Part shown: piece after piece, positions 55,431 through 64,000 of the stretch
How positions within the stretch are numbered: position 1 is the stretch's first letter
How the letters are laid out: each line of letters begins with the position of its first letter
Assembly: GCA_963989385.1 (NCBI GenBank)
Contig: OZ022512.1
Location: forward strand, 23,395,899 to 23,459,898
DNA length: 64,000 nt
Source: Ctena decussata
Taxonomy: Eukaryota > Mollusca > Bivalvia > Lucinida > Lucinidae
Reading direction: 5' to 3'
Notes under the pieces: generated by a model
Told to the model about the DNA's origin: nothing
Seen by the model: only the letters and a program-made list of their open reading frames with translations
The model's database searches: none
Position numbers and translations under genes: made by a program

Positions 55431-56326
55431 TGCCCGAAAGCAAGAAGTCGTTTGACGCTAATCTGAGGTAAATATAACATTGAGTAGCATCGCTTGTGAA
55501 GAAAGTTTAAGGCATGTGCAAACACGGAAGATCCAGGTCAGCCTATGTCACACTACAGTTTGATTGTGGTCTTCGTTTTGCCAAACAGTTTAAAAGCCTG
55601 CGGAATCAGAAACTGGAAAGTAAAGATTGATCCGTATGCACAAATGCGTAGGCTGGGTTGAGTTTTACTATGTATATGGCAAAGTTTTTCCTTGTATAGA
55701 GTAACTAGAATATTTCCTTTGTATAATTAATTATACGTTAGATCAACTATCTGGTGCTGGTTTTGGAAGTTCAGACAAAACTTATACCAATAATCGGATG
55801 ATGAAATTCCTATATTATAATGTTAAAATGCCTTAGAAAGAAAGGCAAACGCTTAAAGATAGAGCATTTGCACAAATTTAGTTCTTAGTAGAAAAATACA
55901 TCTTCATGGACACAAAGTTATACAAAACAAAAATGTAAATGTCGGTACTGTTATACCATAAGCAGGACACACTTAACGAATTCATATACATGTACGATAT
56001 AAATAAAAAGTATTATTTTCAACAGTGTCTTTGTACAGAGAATACACAAGATTTGGACCTTACAATGTACAACATACGACTTGCCTCTTGTATAAAGGTA
56101 CATTACTGCATATACTAACCGGATATACTCACAGGCCTGCGCATGCTCAAGTGTACAGCCCAGTTAAACCCCCAGTAATTTATTACTGAACGTTCCAAGA
56201 CGTTGTTTCTGTTGTGGTTGATTCAAATTATAATTGTTCGTCCGTTTTCTTTTTTTGTCTCTGACATAATTGTTCAATCTTGTAGCTATCAGAATCAGGA
56301 TAAGAATTAGAATCATCTTGTAGCTA
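55431..56326. other. No gene seen
   Basis: Between LINE and the CACTGGCGC-ended element. 55500-55660 vaguely resembles the TCAGCCT / CGCATAGG vocabulary of MITE family B without a clear palindrome. Nothing firm. Confidence 0.35.
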
Positions 56327-56796
56327 CACTGGCGCTCACGTATTTGTACACCAAAAACGCGTTCGTACCGCGGTGCATGCGCGTTCTGCGTGCGTATCAC
56401 TTAGAACCGCGCATCAGTCGCGTCTAGACGCGGTAGACGCAAACGATGATAAAATGAATATTCATGACCTATTCAATATGCGTACAAGTCGCAGATTGTA
56501 CGTTTGCCTATTTAAGATAGTTTTAAGATAGCTTAAACAATAAAACTCTTCACTGATAAGTTACTGTGTAATTTGATATTGCCTCGATCCCTCTACCGAA
56601 AATCTGACCGAGCCGATGCGCAGTCCAGTAATTTCTATTGATTACATCGTTGTGCATGACCGCTGCTGTAGCGGATTGCGCAAGGTTTTATGCGCTAGAT
56701 TTACATGTAGTTTATACGAAAATAGTTTCCGCCTAATGGCGTCCACGGTAAAGGATTCCAAGCAATTGCAAAAAAACTAAAAGGCAAAATGACCCT

Positions 56797-56862
56797 CGAT
56801 TTAGTCACAACTTATCTGGGTCAGCACGGATTTAGTTACAACTTATCTGGGCCAAGCACGGA
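56797..56862. repeat. 33-bp tandem duplication
   Basis: GATTTAGTCACAACTTATCT then GGGTCAGCACG, immediately followed by GATTTAGTTACAACTTATCT then GGGCCAAGCACG. It lies in a 99-codon ORF of unknown meaning (56789-57088) that I do not call a gene. Confidence 0.85.
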
Positions 56863-57063
56863 CAAATCCGAGCACACGGTAACACTCACGAAGAATTACA
56901 CTGACCAGTGGCATTTGGACCCAGACTATTATACTCAGTTGAATGTTCACACAGAACAATACTGGCATATTTTTTATAACATTTTAGAGTTTCACAGCCA
57001 ATTCAAGATTATTTCAAGGCGGTTTAGAAATGCCCGAATGCTCTTAGTTACCGGAATATACAA

Positions 57064-57260
57064 AGGGGCCTCCATGGCTCTGTGGTAAGCGCACTCGCTT
57101 CTCACCTCTGCAGTCACAGATTCGAACCCTGGCAGCAGCATATAGAGCGACAGTGATTGCCCACCAAAGGTTGGTGGTATTCTTCAGGTACTCCAGTTTT
57201 CTCCACAACCAAGGCCACACATAAGCAATTATCCTTGCCTTTGAGAGAATGTAAAAACAT
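57064..57260 (+). mobile_element. tRNA-derived SINE, family S4
   Basis: Head GGGGCCTCCATGGCTCTGTG then GTAAGCGCACTCGC, with A box TGGCTCTGTGGTAAGCG and B box GATTCGAACCC (57119-57129). The body GTGATTGCCCACCAAAGGTT and a CTTCAGGTACTCCAGTTTTC stretch continue to about 57260. The head resembles a tRNA D-arm and T-arm but the acceptor stem does not close. Confidence 0.75.
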
Positions 57261-57949
57261 TTGCGTGCATGAATTTTCTATGCCATCAATTACCCTGTTT
57301 AGACAAGAGTTTTAATCCGAATCGAATCCCAAATCGCTTCGAATTAACTGCTTAAACTAGCAAATCTTATTTGAATCAAAAAAATCAATTCGGAGTAAAC
57401 TAATCCGACAGAGTACCTTGGATTGAATCCGAATTAACTTTTTCTTCAGATTAAAAGTCGTGTCCAAACAGCAAACCGAAGCGAATCCGCATTAAAAATT
57501 TATTTCCCTTGGCATGTTTAGGTCATGTTAACATTTGAGCAGGCTGCATTTACTTTACTGCAAAGTAACTTGCACCGAATCGAAAACAGTATAGTCTGAA
57601 CTGGCAAGTGGGTTTGCTTCGGAGAACCTTATTGCAGAGCAATCTGTTCCGAATCGAAACAGGTATCCTCTACGCAGAGTAAAAGTAAACAAAATAAAGT
57701 TTAAGAATACTTCATTTGTAGCATGTAGTTTTGGCTGAATGCAGAAATACATGTACATTCCGAGATAAATCTTGATTCCAGAAAGCAATTTAATGCTGCA
57801 AAACTTCCCAGCACAGGGGGCCAGAGTTGACTGATCATCAAGGTGACTGAACACCAGGTACCCTGGCAAAGAAAAAACACATGACTCTCTACGAGCAGAA
57901 CTTGGTTTTCTAACCGATGTTAGACCCAAGCTAGAATAAGACCCCCTGT
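57261..57949. other. CGAATC-rich stretch, no gene seen
   Basis: 57310-57500 repeats short CGAATC/GAATCCG words (CCGAATCGAATCCCAAATCG, TTGAATCCGAATTAAC, AGCGAATCCGCATTAA). The 124-codon minus-strand ORF at 57555-57929 has no recognised domain. Confidence 0.4.
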
Positions 57950-58370
57950 CCTGGCTCTATTGAGAAAAAAAGGGGGGAGGAGGGAACAAGGAGCAAATTC
58001 TTGGGTGGAGTGCAAATTCTTTTGTGGGGGGGGGGAGCAAAAGACTGCCCAGATTAATGTGTTAGTGGGGTTGCACCGACGTTGGCCTGTGCTTGGTCCC
58101 GGGCAGGTCTAGCAAAAATGTAGAAGCAAATTCTTTGGTGGGGAGCAAAAACTTTCCAGAAACAAGTAGCAATGGGATTGAACCCAAATGGACTTGTGTA
58201 CAGATCTGCAAGAATCACCTCCCATGCACACAGCTTTGCTAGTTCTGCTGGAACAAGCCCCCTGTCCTGACTGGGCACAGGGCAGGTCTAGGGGGGAAAT
58301 GGGGAACAAATTCTTAGGTGGGGAGCAAATTCCCTTATTAACTAGTGCAATGGGTTGTGGGGGATAAGAG
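57950..58370. repeat. Degenerate tandem repeats with GGGGAGCAAATTC
   Basis: GGAGCAAATTCTT-like phrases recur near 57992, 58124 and 58324, and AAGCCCCCTGTCCTG-like phrases near 57942 and 58253, about 310 bp apart. G-rich runs lie at 57969-57980 and 58026-58036. Ordered as an imperfect two-unit array. Confidence 0.6.
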
Positions 58371-58689
58371 ATTGAGGATGATCTGGGATGCAGTTGTCTC
58401 ATGTTTTTGTGGCCCTCATGTGTAATTGAGGTTGCCTGGGTTACATGGCATTGCGCCTGTCCATGTCTCAGATAGGACCGTAGCTTAATTCTGTTGGGAG
58501 GGAGGTAGGTTGGGAAAAAATCCTTTTGGGGCCTAGGACTGTAGCATTTGTTCTAAACCTTATCTTTGTTTAGTTGTTTTCAAAATATATTGCATATTTA
58601 AAGTTTTAGGGGCCTGTATTATCATGGGAGTTCTGCTAGTGTTCATATATATGTTGGGAAATTGAGAATATTATTAATCGACAAGAGGG

Positions 58690-59460
58690 CTGTAGCTCAT
58701 TTCTTATTGCGGATTGTTGGGAGGGGAGGGCAGTTTATTTGGCTGTTTTTAGAGAGCAAATGTGTTGAACCTTATAATTGTTTAGTTGGTTTCCAGGTAA
58801 CTAAGCATGGCTGTGAGATTAAGGAGGTTGGATTCACGTAATTTTAGGGAGGAAATGGAGAACATTATTAATAGACAAGAAGACTATAGCTTGTTTCTTA
58901 TTGCGGGTTATTGAAAAAGGACAACGGTTTCTTTTGGCTGTTTCTAGGGAGCAAATGTGTTGAACCTTATAATGGTTCAATAAATTTCCAGGTAACTAAG
59001 CCTGGGTGTGATATTGAGGAGGTTGGATACACATTAATTGGGGGGGGGGTGGAAATGGAGAATATTATTAATGGACAAAAGGACTGTAGCTTATTTCTTA
59101 TTGAGGATTATTGGGAAAAGAGGGCAGTTTCTTTTGGCTGTTTCTAGGGAGCAAATGTGCTGAACCTTATAATGGTTCATTAAATTTCCAGGCAACTAAG
59201 CCTGGGTGTGATATTTAGGATGTTGGATACACATTAATTTGGATGGGGTGTGGAAATGGAGAATGTTATTAATGGACAAGAGGACGGTAGCTTATTTCTT
59301 GGGAAAAGAGGGCAGTTTCTTTTGGCTGTTTCTAGGGAGCAAATGTGCTGAACCTTATAATGATTTATTTAGTTTTCAGGTAACTAAGCCTGGGTGTGAG
59401 GTTAAGGAGGTTGGATACACATTAATTTTAGCCTTTATTGTCATTAGACAAAAGTTATTT
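58690..59460. repeat. Tandem array, about 190-200 bp unit, four copies
   Basis: TTTGGCTGTTTCTAGGGAGC followed by AAATGTG recurs near 58739, 58935, 59135 and 59322. Each unit continues with CTGAACCTTATAATG, GTAACTAAGCCTGGGTGTGA, GAGGTTGGATACACATTAAT and GAGAATATTATTAATGGAC. A weaker unit may precede at 58500-58690. It lies directly 3' (minus strand) of the I-group LINE relic and may be its 3' UTR. The 74-78 codon ORFs are readings of this unit. Confidence 0.9.
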
Positions 59461-59759
59461 TAACTACCGTAGGGAAAGTCAGATTGTGGTTGTAGAGATG
59501 GATTCTGGGGCTTTTACTGGGTTCGGGGTTTTTGTCACGCGCATTGTACTTAGTAGGGGATTAATGTGGATCCAGGGATTTTGGGAAATGGGTTTGGTAG
59601 GTGTTTAGCAACAGGGGCTCGAATTAGAGATTTTTTTCCCTATTGTATTGGAATCTATCCATTGGTTTTGTCTAGGTATTCAAAGACTGCCTTCTGTATT
59701 GCATTTGCATATTTCTTTGGAGGAGACAGGAGCAGTCTCAGGTCTATTGTGTGATAGCC
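59461..59759. other. Probable 3' end of the minus-strand LINE
   Basis: Minus-strand translation still shows FEYLDKTNG near 59690, continuing the LINE frame; no other feature. Confidence 0.4.
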
Positions 59760-61270
59760 TAACTTGAATAAGGTATATTCTATGGTCTTGCCTTTGATTG
59801 CCATGGCCACACAGTCAAAGAAGATCTGGTCGAGATCTTCTGCATCATTGCAGTGGGGGCATAGGGCAGACTGGTTGCCGTAGTAAAGGTAGTCCAGCCC
59901 GCAGTGTCCTAGCCTTACTCCGGAATAGGCTATGTCGAAACGTCTATTGGGACTAAATATACGTCATATTGAAGTTTAACCTTATGTTTGACGAAATGTA
60001 AGGTGTGGCCCTTGTTGCTATTGGTCCATTGGGATTGCCATATTTCGGCTACTGCTTCATTTATTAGGGGATAAACGTCCAGTTTTGAGGGTTTGGTATG
60101 GTTGTAAGTGCCAGTGGTCAAAGCCCCATCGGCCATTGCATTGCTGTCAATTCCTACATGGGCATGGATCCATTCCATGGAAATATTGAAGTTTACGGCA
60201 GTGGCTAGATTAAGTAAGGATAAGATTCCTGTTTACCTTATCGGGTCTCGTTTTTGATTTACCCAATTGCAGGGCCTGTATAGAGCTAAGGGAGTCAGTA
60301 AGGATAACTGTTTGGGATCCTGCTCTCAAGGATTCGGATAATGGCGTCACATGAGTCAGGTGCCCTACCGATTCCGCTAGGAGTTTAATTCCACATTCAA
60401 ATTCTAAAGCATTAATAGGGGTGGAGTGGTATGCCCTCGTAGCAATAAAAGGAGTGCTAAATTGTTTTGAATGAGGGTTTGAGCTTTGAGAGTAGATGTT
60501 TGGGTGCCGTGTTATAAGCTTGTGCACCATAATCGATTTTACTGAGGATTATGGCCTTATATAATGTCAATAGGATTTTTTACATGCTCCACAGGAGGTG
60601 CCTGAAAGCATCCTCATGAGGTTTAGGTCTTTATTACATTTTTCAATCAGATTTTTAATATGCTGACCCAATGTTAGTTTGCTATCTAGGATCATACCCA
60701 GGAAGGTGATATGGTCACTAAATTCTATGTGTGTTCCAGAAAGGGAGAGTTTTTGAAGTGATTCAATATTTAGTCTTTTTTAGTGAAAAGTATAGCCTTT
60801 GTCTTAATTGTGGGGATTTTGAAGCCCCAGAGCTTGGGCCATATCTCGATTGTCTGGAGGGCTGATTGGAGTCTTTGCGAGAGCATGTTTGGAAGGGGAC
60901 TGCTAGGTCCAGATGGCACTGTCATCTGCAAACTGAGAAAGAGATAGGTTTTGGTCACCCCCCCTCCCCAAAGGGCATCATCAAGGGTATTTATTATTAC
61001 ACTGAATAGGATAGGGCTGAGGACACTGCCCTGGAGACAGCCATTCCCAAGTCATGTTGATCAGAGGTTTGATCCCCCGCCCTGACTTGAATTTTTCTGC
61101 AGTTTAAGAAGTTATATATCCAGCGGAACATATTTCCATTGATACCGAATTCGTTTAGCTTGATGAGGGTCCCTGAAGTCCACATAAGGTCAAATGCCTT
61201 TTTAAGATCCAAAGTGACTACCGCCTGGCACTTATTCTCCATAAAGGCCATATTTTTTTCAGATTCCACG
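59760..61270 (-). pseudogene. I-group LINE ORF2 relic with RT and RNase H
   Basis: Minus strand, several frames, 5' truncated. From 61215: AVVTLDLKKAFDLMWTSGTL (RT box with the first catalytic Asp), then NEFGINGNMFRWIYNFLNCR. A CLQGSVLSPILFSVIINTLD segment near 61035-60975 lies in a shifted frame. Next are LPNMLSQRLQSALQTIEIWP and KTKAILFTKK (60890-60775). An RNase H domain follows: ALEFECGIKLLAESV, then VILTDSLSSIQALQ (60310-60270) and MEWIHAHVGIDSNAMADGAL (60178-60119), with the Asp and His-x-Gly/Asn/Ala-Asp positions of this fold. It ends with VRLGHCGLDYLYYGNQSALC and PHCNDAEDLDQIFF (59920-59821), a Cys-rich tail. RT plus RNase H is the layout of the I/Nimb group. Frameshifts make it inactive. 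Confidence 0.85.
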
Positions 61271-61860
61271 ATTATAATTTTTGATATGAAAGGAATTTAT
61301 GGCTGAAGAGTGCGATTTATTTCCACTTCAATGGCGAAGTGGCATGGGACTGTCCCGGTCGCATTTTGTTTTGAGTTGCCGGTCGAGTTTCTAGGCTTCT
61401 TCTTTTTTTTTCCTTTCTTTCCCGTTATGATTCAAGTAAGATCAAATGAGCATTCGACATCAGGCTTGATGTAGACTAATGGCTCTTTCTTTCACATGAT
61501 TTACTTAAAGTGGACCTCTTTCGGTTACTTCACTAAAATGCGCATTTAAAACGCGATTTTGGTTGGTTCCCGTACGCTCGCGTTGAGACGCAAAGGACTA
61601 CGTCACAACCCGTCTCATGTGCGCAATTTTGATTGGGCCCATGAAATTTGCATCAAATGCGCGTTGCACGCGTCGCCTCGCGGTATACGCAAAATTGAGA
61701 ACGAATTTGCATTGGCTACCATAATATTCGCGTCCATAATTACTGCGTGTCCCGCGCGAATCAACTGCGTCCCCGACGCGTTTTGAATGTGTACAAATAC
61801 TTGAGCGCCAGTGTATCTATTGGGAAACAGCTGTCTCCTTGGCTTTTCGCTGTTTGGTGT

Positions 61861-62418
61861 TCATGGCAGGACGTGGAATACGATTGAATTCGAGCTTTTT
61901 TCTCTACTTTGTGTTAACGCAAGAGGTCCAGGATTGTGTTTTGTCCAGCGTTCAGCGTAAGGACTAAACAACCGGTCTATAATGAGTCCGAAGGCTTCGG
62001 CATTTATACTTAGACTGCTCGTACTGGGTTTGGACTGCCCGGCGTTTGGACTGAAAATGGGTCCACTATGTGTTTGGCAGGTTCGGTGTTCGGACGTATT
62101 GTGGGTCTGCCATGGGTTCGGCAGGTAAGTAGTTTGCAATAACAAAGTGTCCTTCATGAGTTCGGTAGGTTCGGAATTCTGACTAAACAATGGGTCCATT
62201 ATGGGTTCATCAGGTTCGGTGTTCGGACTTACAACGAATTCGGCATGTTCGCGCCTAGAATTGGTCGCTCTGGGTTCGGACAGTCTGGAGTTAGGACTTA
62301 AAATGGGTTCACTATGTGTTTGGCGAGCTCGAGGTTCGGATGTATTATGGGTTGGCCATGGATTCGGCACGTTCGTAGTTTGGACTAACAATGGGTTCTT
62401 CTTAGATTCAGACAGCAT
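61861..62418 (-). repeat. 45-bp minisatellite, open as 15-residue repeats
   Basis: From about 62045 to 62415 there are about eight imperfect 45-bp units of the form ATGGGTTCACTATGTGTTTG then GCAGGTTCGGTGTTCGGAC and TTACA. Because 45 is a multiple of three, a minus-strand frame of 185 codons stays open. It encodes alternating blocks such as LVQTTNVPNPWPTHNTSEPR and ARQTHSEPILSPNS, rich in Pro, Ser and Thr. A higher-order copy (LLQTTYLPNPWQTHNTSEHR) repeats after 82 codons, about 246 bp. The last about 50 codons (61861-62010) are not repetitive. I know no protein like this, and see no signal peptide or splice sites. It may be only a repeat, or an exon of a low-complexity protein. Confidence 0.6.
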
Positions 62419-63530
62419 GGTACATGTAAAGACACGCGCCGCAGGTCAATGACATTGTAGACGTACTAGACGACGTTTCGATATTGTGTCATGTCCAAAG
62501 TAACATATTCGTTGTTCCAGCATTGCACTAATATTTGTTCACCCATGTTTATCTCATCTTTTAATATTACTTGAACAACCCCGCAGTTTATGTACAGCTT
62601 ATCGCGCTGATTGCACCTTTACACTAGCCTCATAATCACTGTTATATCACGACATGTATAACCAAGCAGCTCTAGAGTCTGTAATGGTGATATTCATAAT
62701 GTATGTCAATACCGCACATATGACGCGTTTGTAAGAAATCAACATTTTTTTTTTCAATCGGCAGCAACAAGCGTTAGCGCTAGCTAGCGAACTTCAAACT
62801 GCAGTGCTGATATTAAAGTTTTAACAGTGGACGGCAAAAATATATTTCGCCATCTTATCAAATTTTCATTTGATTTGGCGCGTTAGTTTGATTTTGATTT
62901 GTGACTGCCTTTGAAAATATAGTTACGCAATAAACGTTATTCTAACGTGCGGGCTCGATAGCGTCGGTAGCATACTTTGAACGTCTATATAATTAAACGG
63001 AAAAAGATTCCAACTTTACATTTATAATGTAAATCAGAACTGAATTACAGTGCAGCTTGATATGATTTTAATAATAATGCTACGATGAATAAGCGCGCAA
63101 TAGACACAGTGTCATTACATTTGGATCAACCCTTGTATGAAACATTTGGAATCCGAAAGAATGTGTCTAAGAGGAACAGATAGAATTTGAGAATATAACT
63201 GAAACGAAGGGCGAGTTTGTGTCATAAGAAATCTCGGGAAATTAGAAATAGCTTCGACTAAAACTGAAATGTGCGCAAACTATCAGTTTACATCAAATTT
63301 TTAAAACCTGTCTGTCCGTCAAAATGGCATGTCAATTCTACAATGACTTTTCAACTTCATTCGTTATGAAATGATGCTTTAGTAAATGTGGCGGAACTTG
63401 TTTTGGCTAGTATATTTTAAAAGGTTCAACATTTTGTTCTTCACCTGAAGTTCTCTTTTGTATAACTAAAGCAATAAAAAAATATTCAGGTAACCAAGTG
63501 CGTGGTCGAATACACACGTACACTGGCGCT
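62419..63530. other. No gene seen
   Basis: AT-rich sequence; GCTAGCGCTAGC-like palindromic words near 62775-62788. Nothing recognised. Confidence 0.35.
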
Positions 63531-63838
63531 CACGTATTTGTACACCAAAAACGCGTTCGTACCGCGTTGCGTGCGCGTGCTGCGTGCGTAGCACCTAGAA
63601 CCGCGCATCAGACGCGTCTAGACGCGCCCTGACGCGTCTCGACGCGGTAGACGCAAACAATGATAAAATGAATATTCATGACTTGTTCAATACGCGTACA
63701 ACCGCAGATTGTACGTTGGCCTATTCAAAATAGTTTTAAGATAGCTTAAAACAATAAAACTCTTCGCTGATTAGTCACTAAGTTAATTTGTGAATGGCTC
63801 GATCCCTCTACCGGGAATCTGACCGAATTGATGCGCAG
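63531..63838. mobile_element. Second copy of the CACTGGCGC left end
   Basis: Matches 56327-56623 nearly throughout: CACTGGCGCTCACGTATTTG, AACCGCGCATCAGACGCGTC, ATGATAAAATGAATATTCAT and ATCCCTCTACCGGGAATCTG. It has about 12 extra bases in the GACGCGTC-rich stretch. TA precedes it at 63529-63530. Similarity stops at GATGCGCAG in both copies, so either the family is a 300-bp element lacking an obvious right inverted end or the window ends before the right end. Confidence 0.8.
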
Positions 63839-64000
63839 AAGACGGGAACCATAAAGTAGTGCCACATTATCTGGGTCAATTTTTACATACTAACTTGTAA
63901 CGTCTCGATTTCTGAATTCAATTGGACTCATTAACTACTATTTAGACTACCTCTATAATAGAACTTCTACGCTTAGAAACTATAAACGACTTCTATTTTT

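Larger units (their letters stand above)
56327..61813. mobile_element. Possible 5.5-kb DNA element with CACTGGCGC ends
   Basis: Left end CACTGGCGCTCACGTATTTG then TACACC; right-end complement CACTGGCGCTCAAGTATTTG then TACACA. TA flanks both ends (56325-56326 and 61814-61815). The subterminal regions are both rich in GACGC/GCGTC motifs (56340-56455 and 61545-61790). A second left end with the next 300 bp is at 63531-63838. The interior holds a SINE, tandem repeats and an I-group LINE relic and no recognised transposase. It could be one non-autonomous element that collected insertions, or two separate copies that happen to face each other. Confidence 0.55.

Noticed and set aside
57555..57929. 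124-codon minus-strand ORF as a gene
   Set aside because: No recognised domain or repeat support, and it lies inside a region of degenerate repeats.

Overview
The window looks like one piece of an animal nuclear genome, most likely a bivalve mollusc and possibly a venerid clam. It is AT-rich, has no operons or dense coding, and is packed with non-LTR retrotransposon relics, tRNA-derived SINEs, hairpin MITEs and tandem repeats. One real host exon is visible, the 5' exon of a metabotropic GABA-B-like receptor with a canonical splice donor. The clam assignment rests on my recollection that several of these repeat types occur in bivalves; no search was run.

Layout. 0-9 kb: a truncated MITE, a tRNA-derived SINE, three tandem arrays (about 157, 124 and 21 bp units), a GCCGCGACAC-ended MITE and a LINE relic. 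9.8-12.1 kb: a 25-bp minisatellite, then three near-identical 690-bp units. 13-17 kb: copy 1 of a segmental duplication holding an intact receptor exon (minus strand). 18.5-25.5 kb: degenerate tandem arrays and a 1.63-kb foldback-like element whose inverted repeats are built from 21-bp units. 26.8-30.3 kb: a CR1/Jockey-type LINE relic (minus strand) broken by a MITE and about 1 kb of other repeat. 31-35 kb: minisatellite, SINE, LINE relic and a 716-bp terminal-inverted-repeat (TIR) element. 35-37.8 kb: copy 2 of the duplication, where the receptor exon is frameshifted and split by a 701-bp TA-flanked element. 38-51 kb: hairpin MITEs, SINEs, a pair of about 430-bp direct repeats, an inverted pair of larger repeats, a 149-bp array and a 322-bp array. 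52.2-55.4 kb: the best preserved LINE, with ORF1 joined to the middle of ORF2 by a deletion. 56.3-61.8 kb: a possible 5.5-kb DNA element with CACTGGCGC ends, enclosing SINE, tandem-repeat and I-group LINE sequence. 61.9-62.4 kb: a 45-bp repeat that stays open as 15-residue repeats. 63.5 kb: a second copy of the CACTGGCGC end.

The pieces do not form a pathway. What can be read is history: nested insertions and the duplication give a relative order of events (see findings). Nothing resembles a prokaryotic system, CRISPR, rRNA or a functional tRNA. Most ORFs above 60 codons here are chance. Boundaries of degenerate repeats are by eye, accurate to roughly 10-50 bases.
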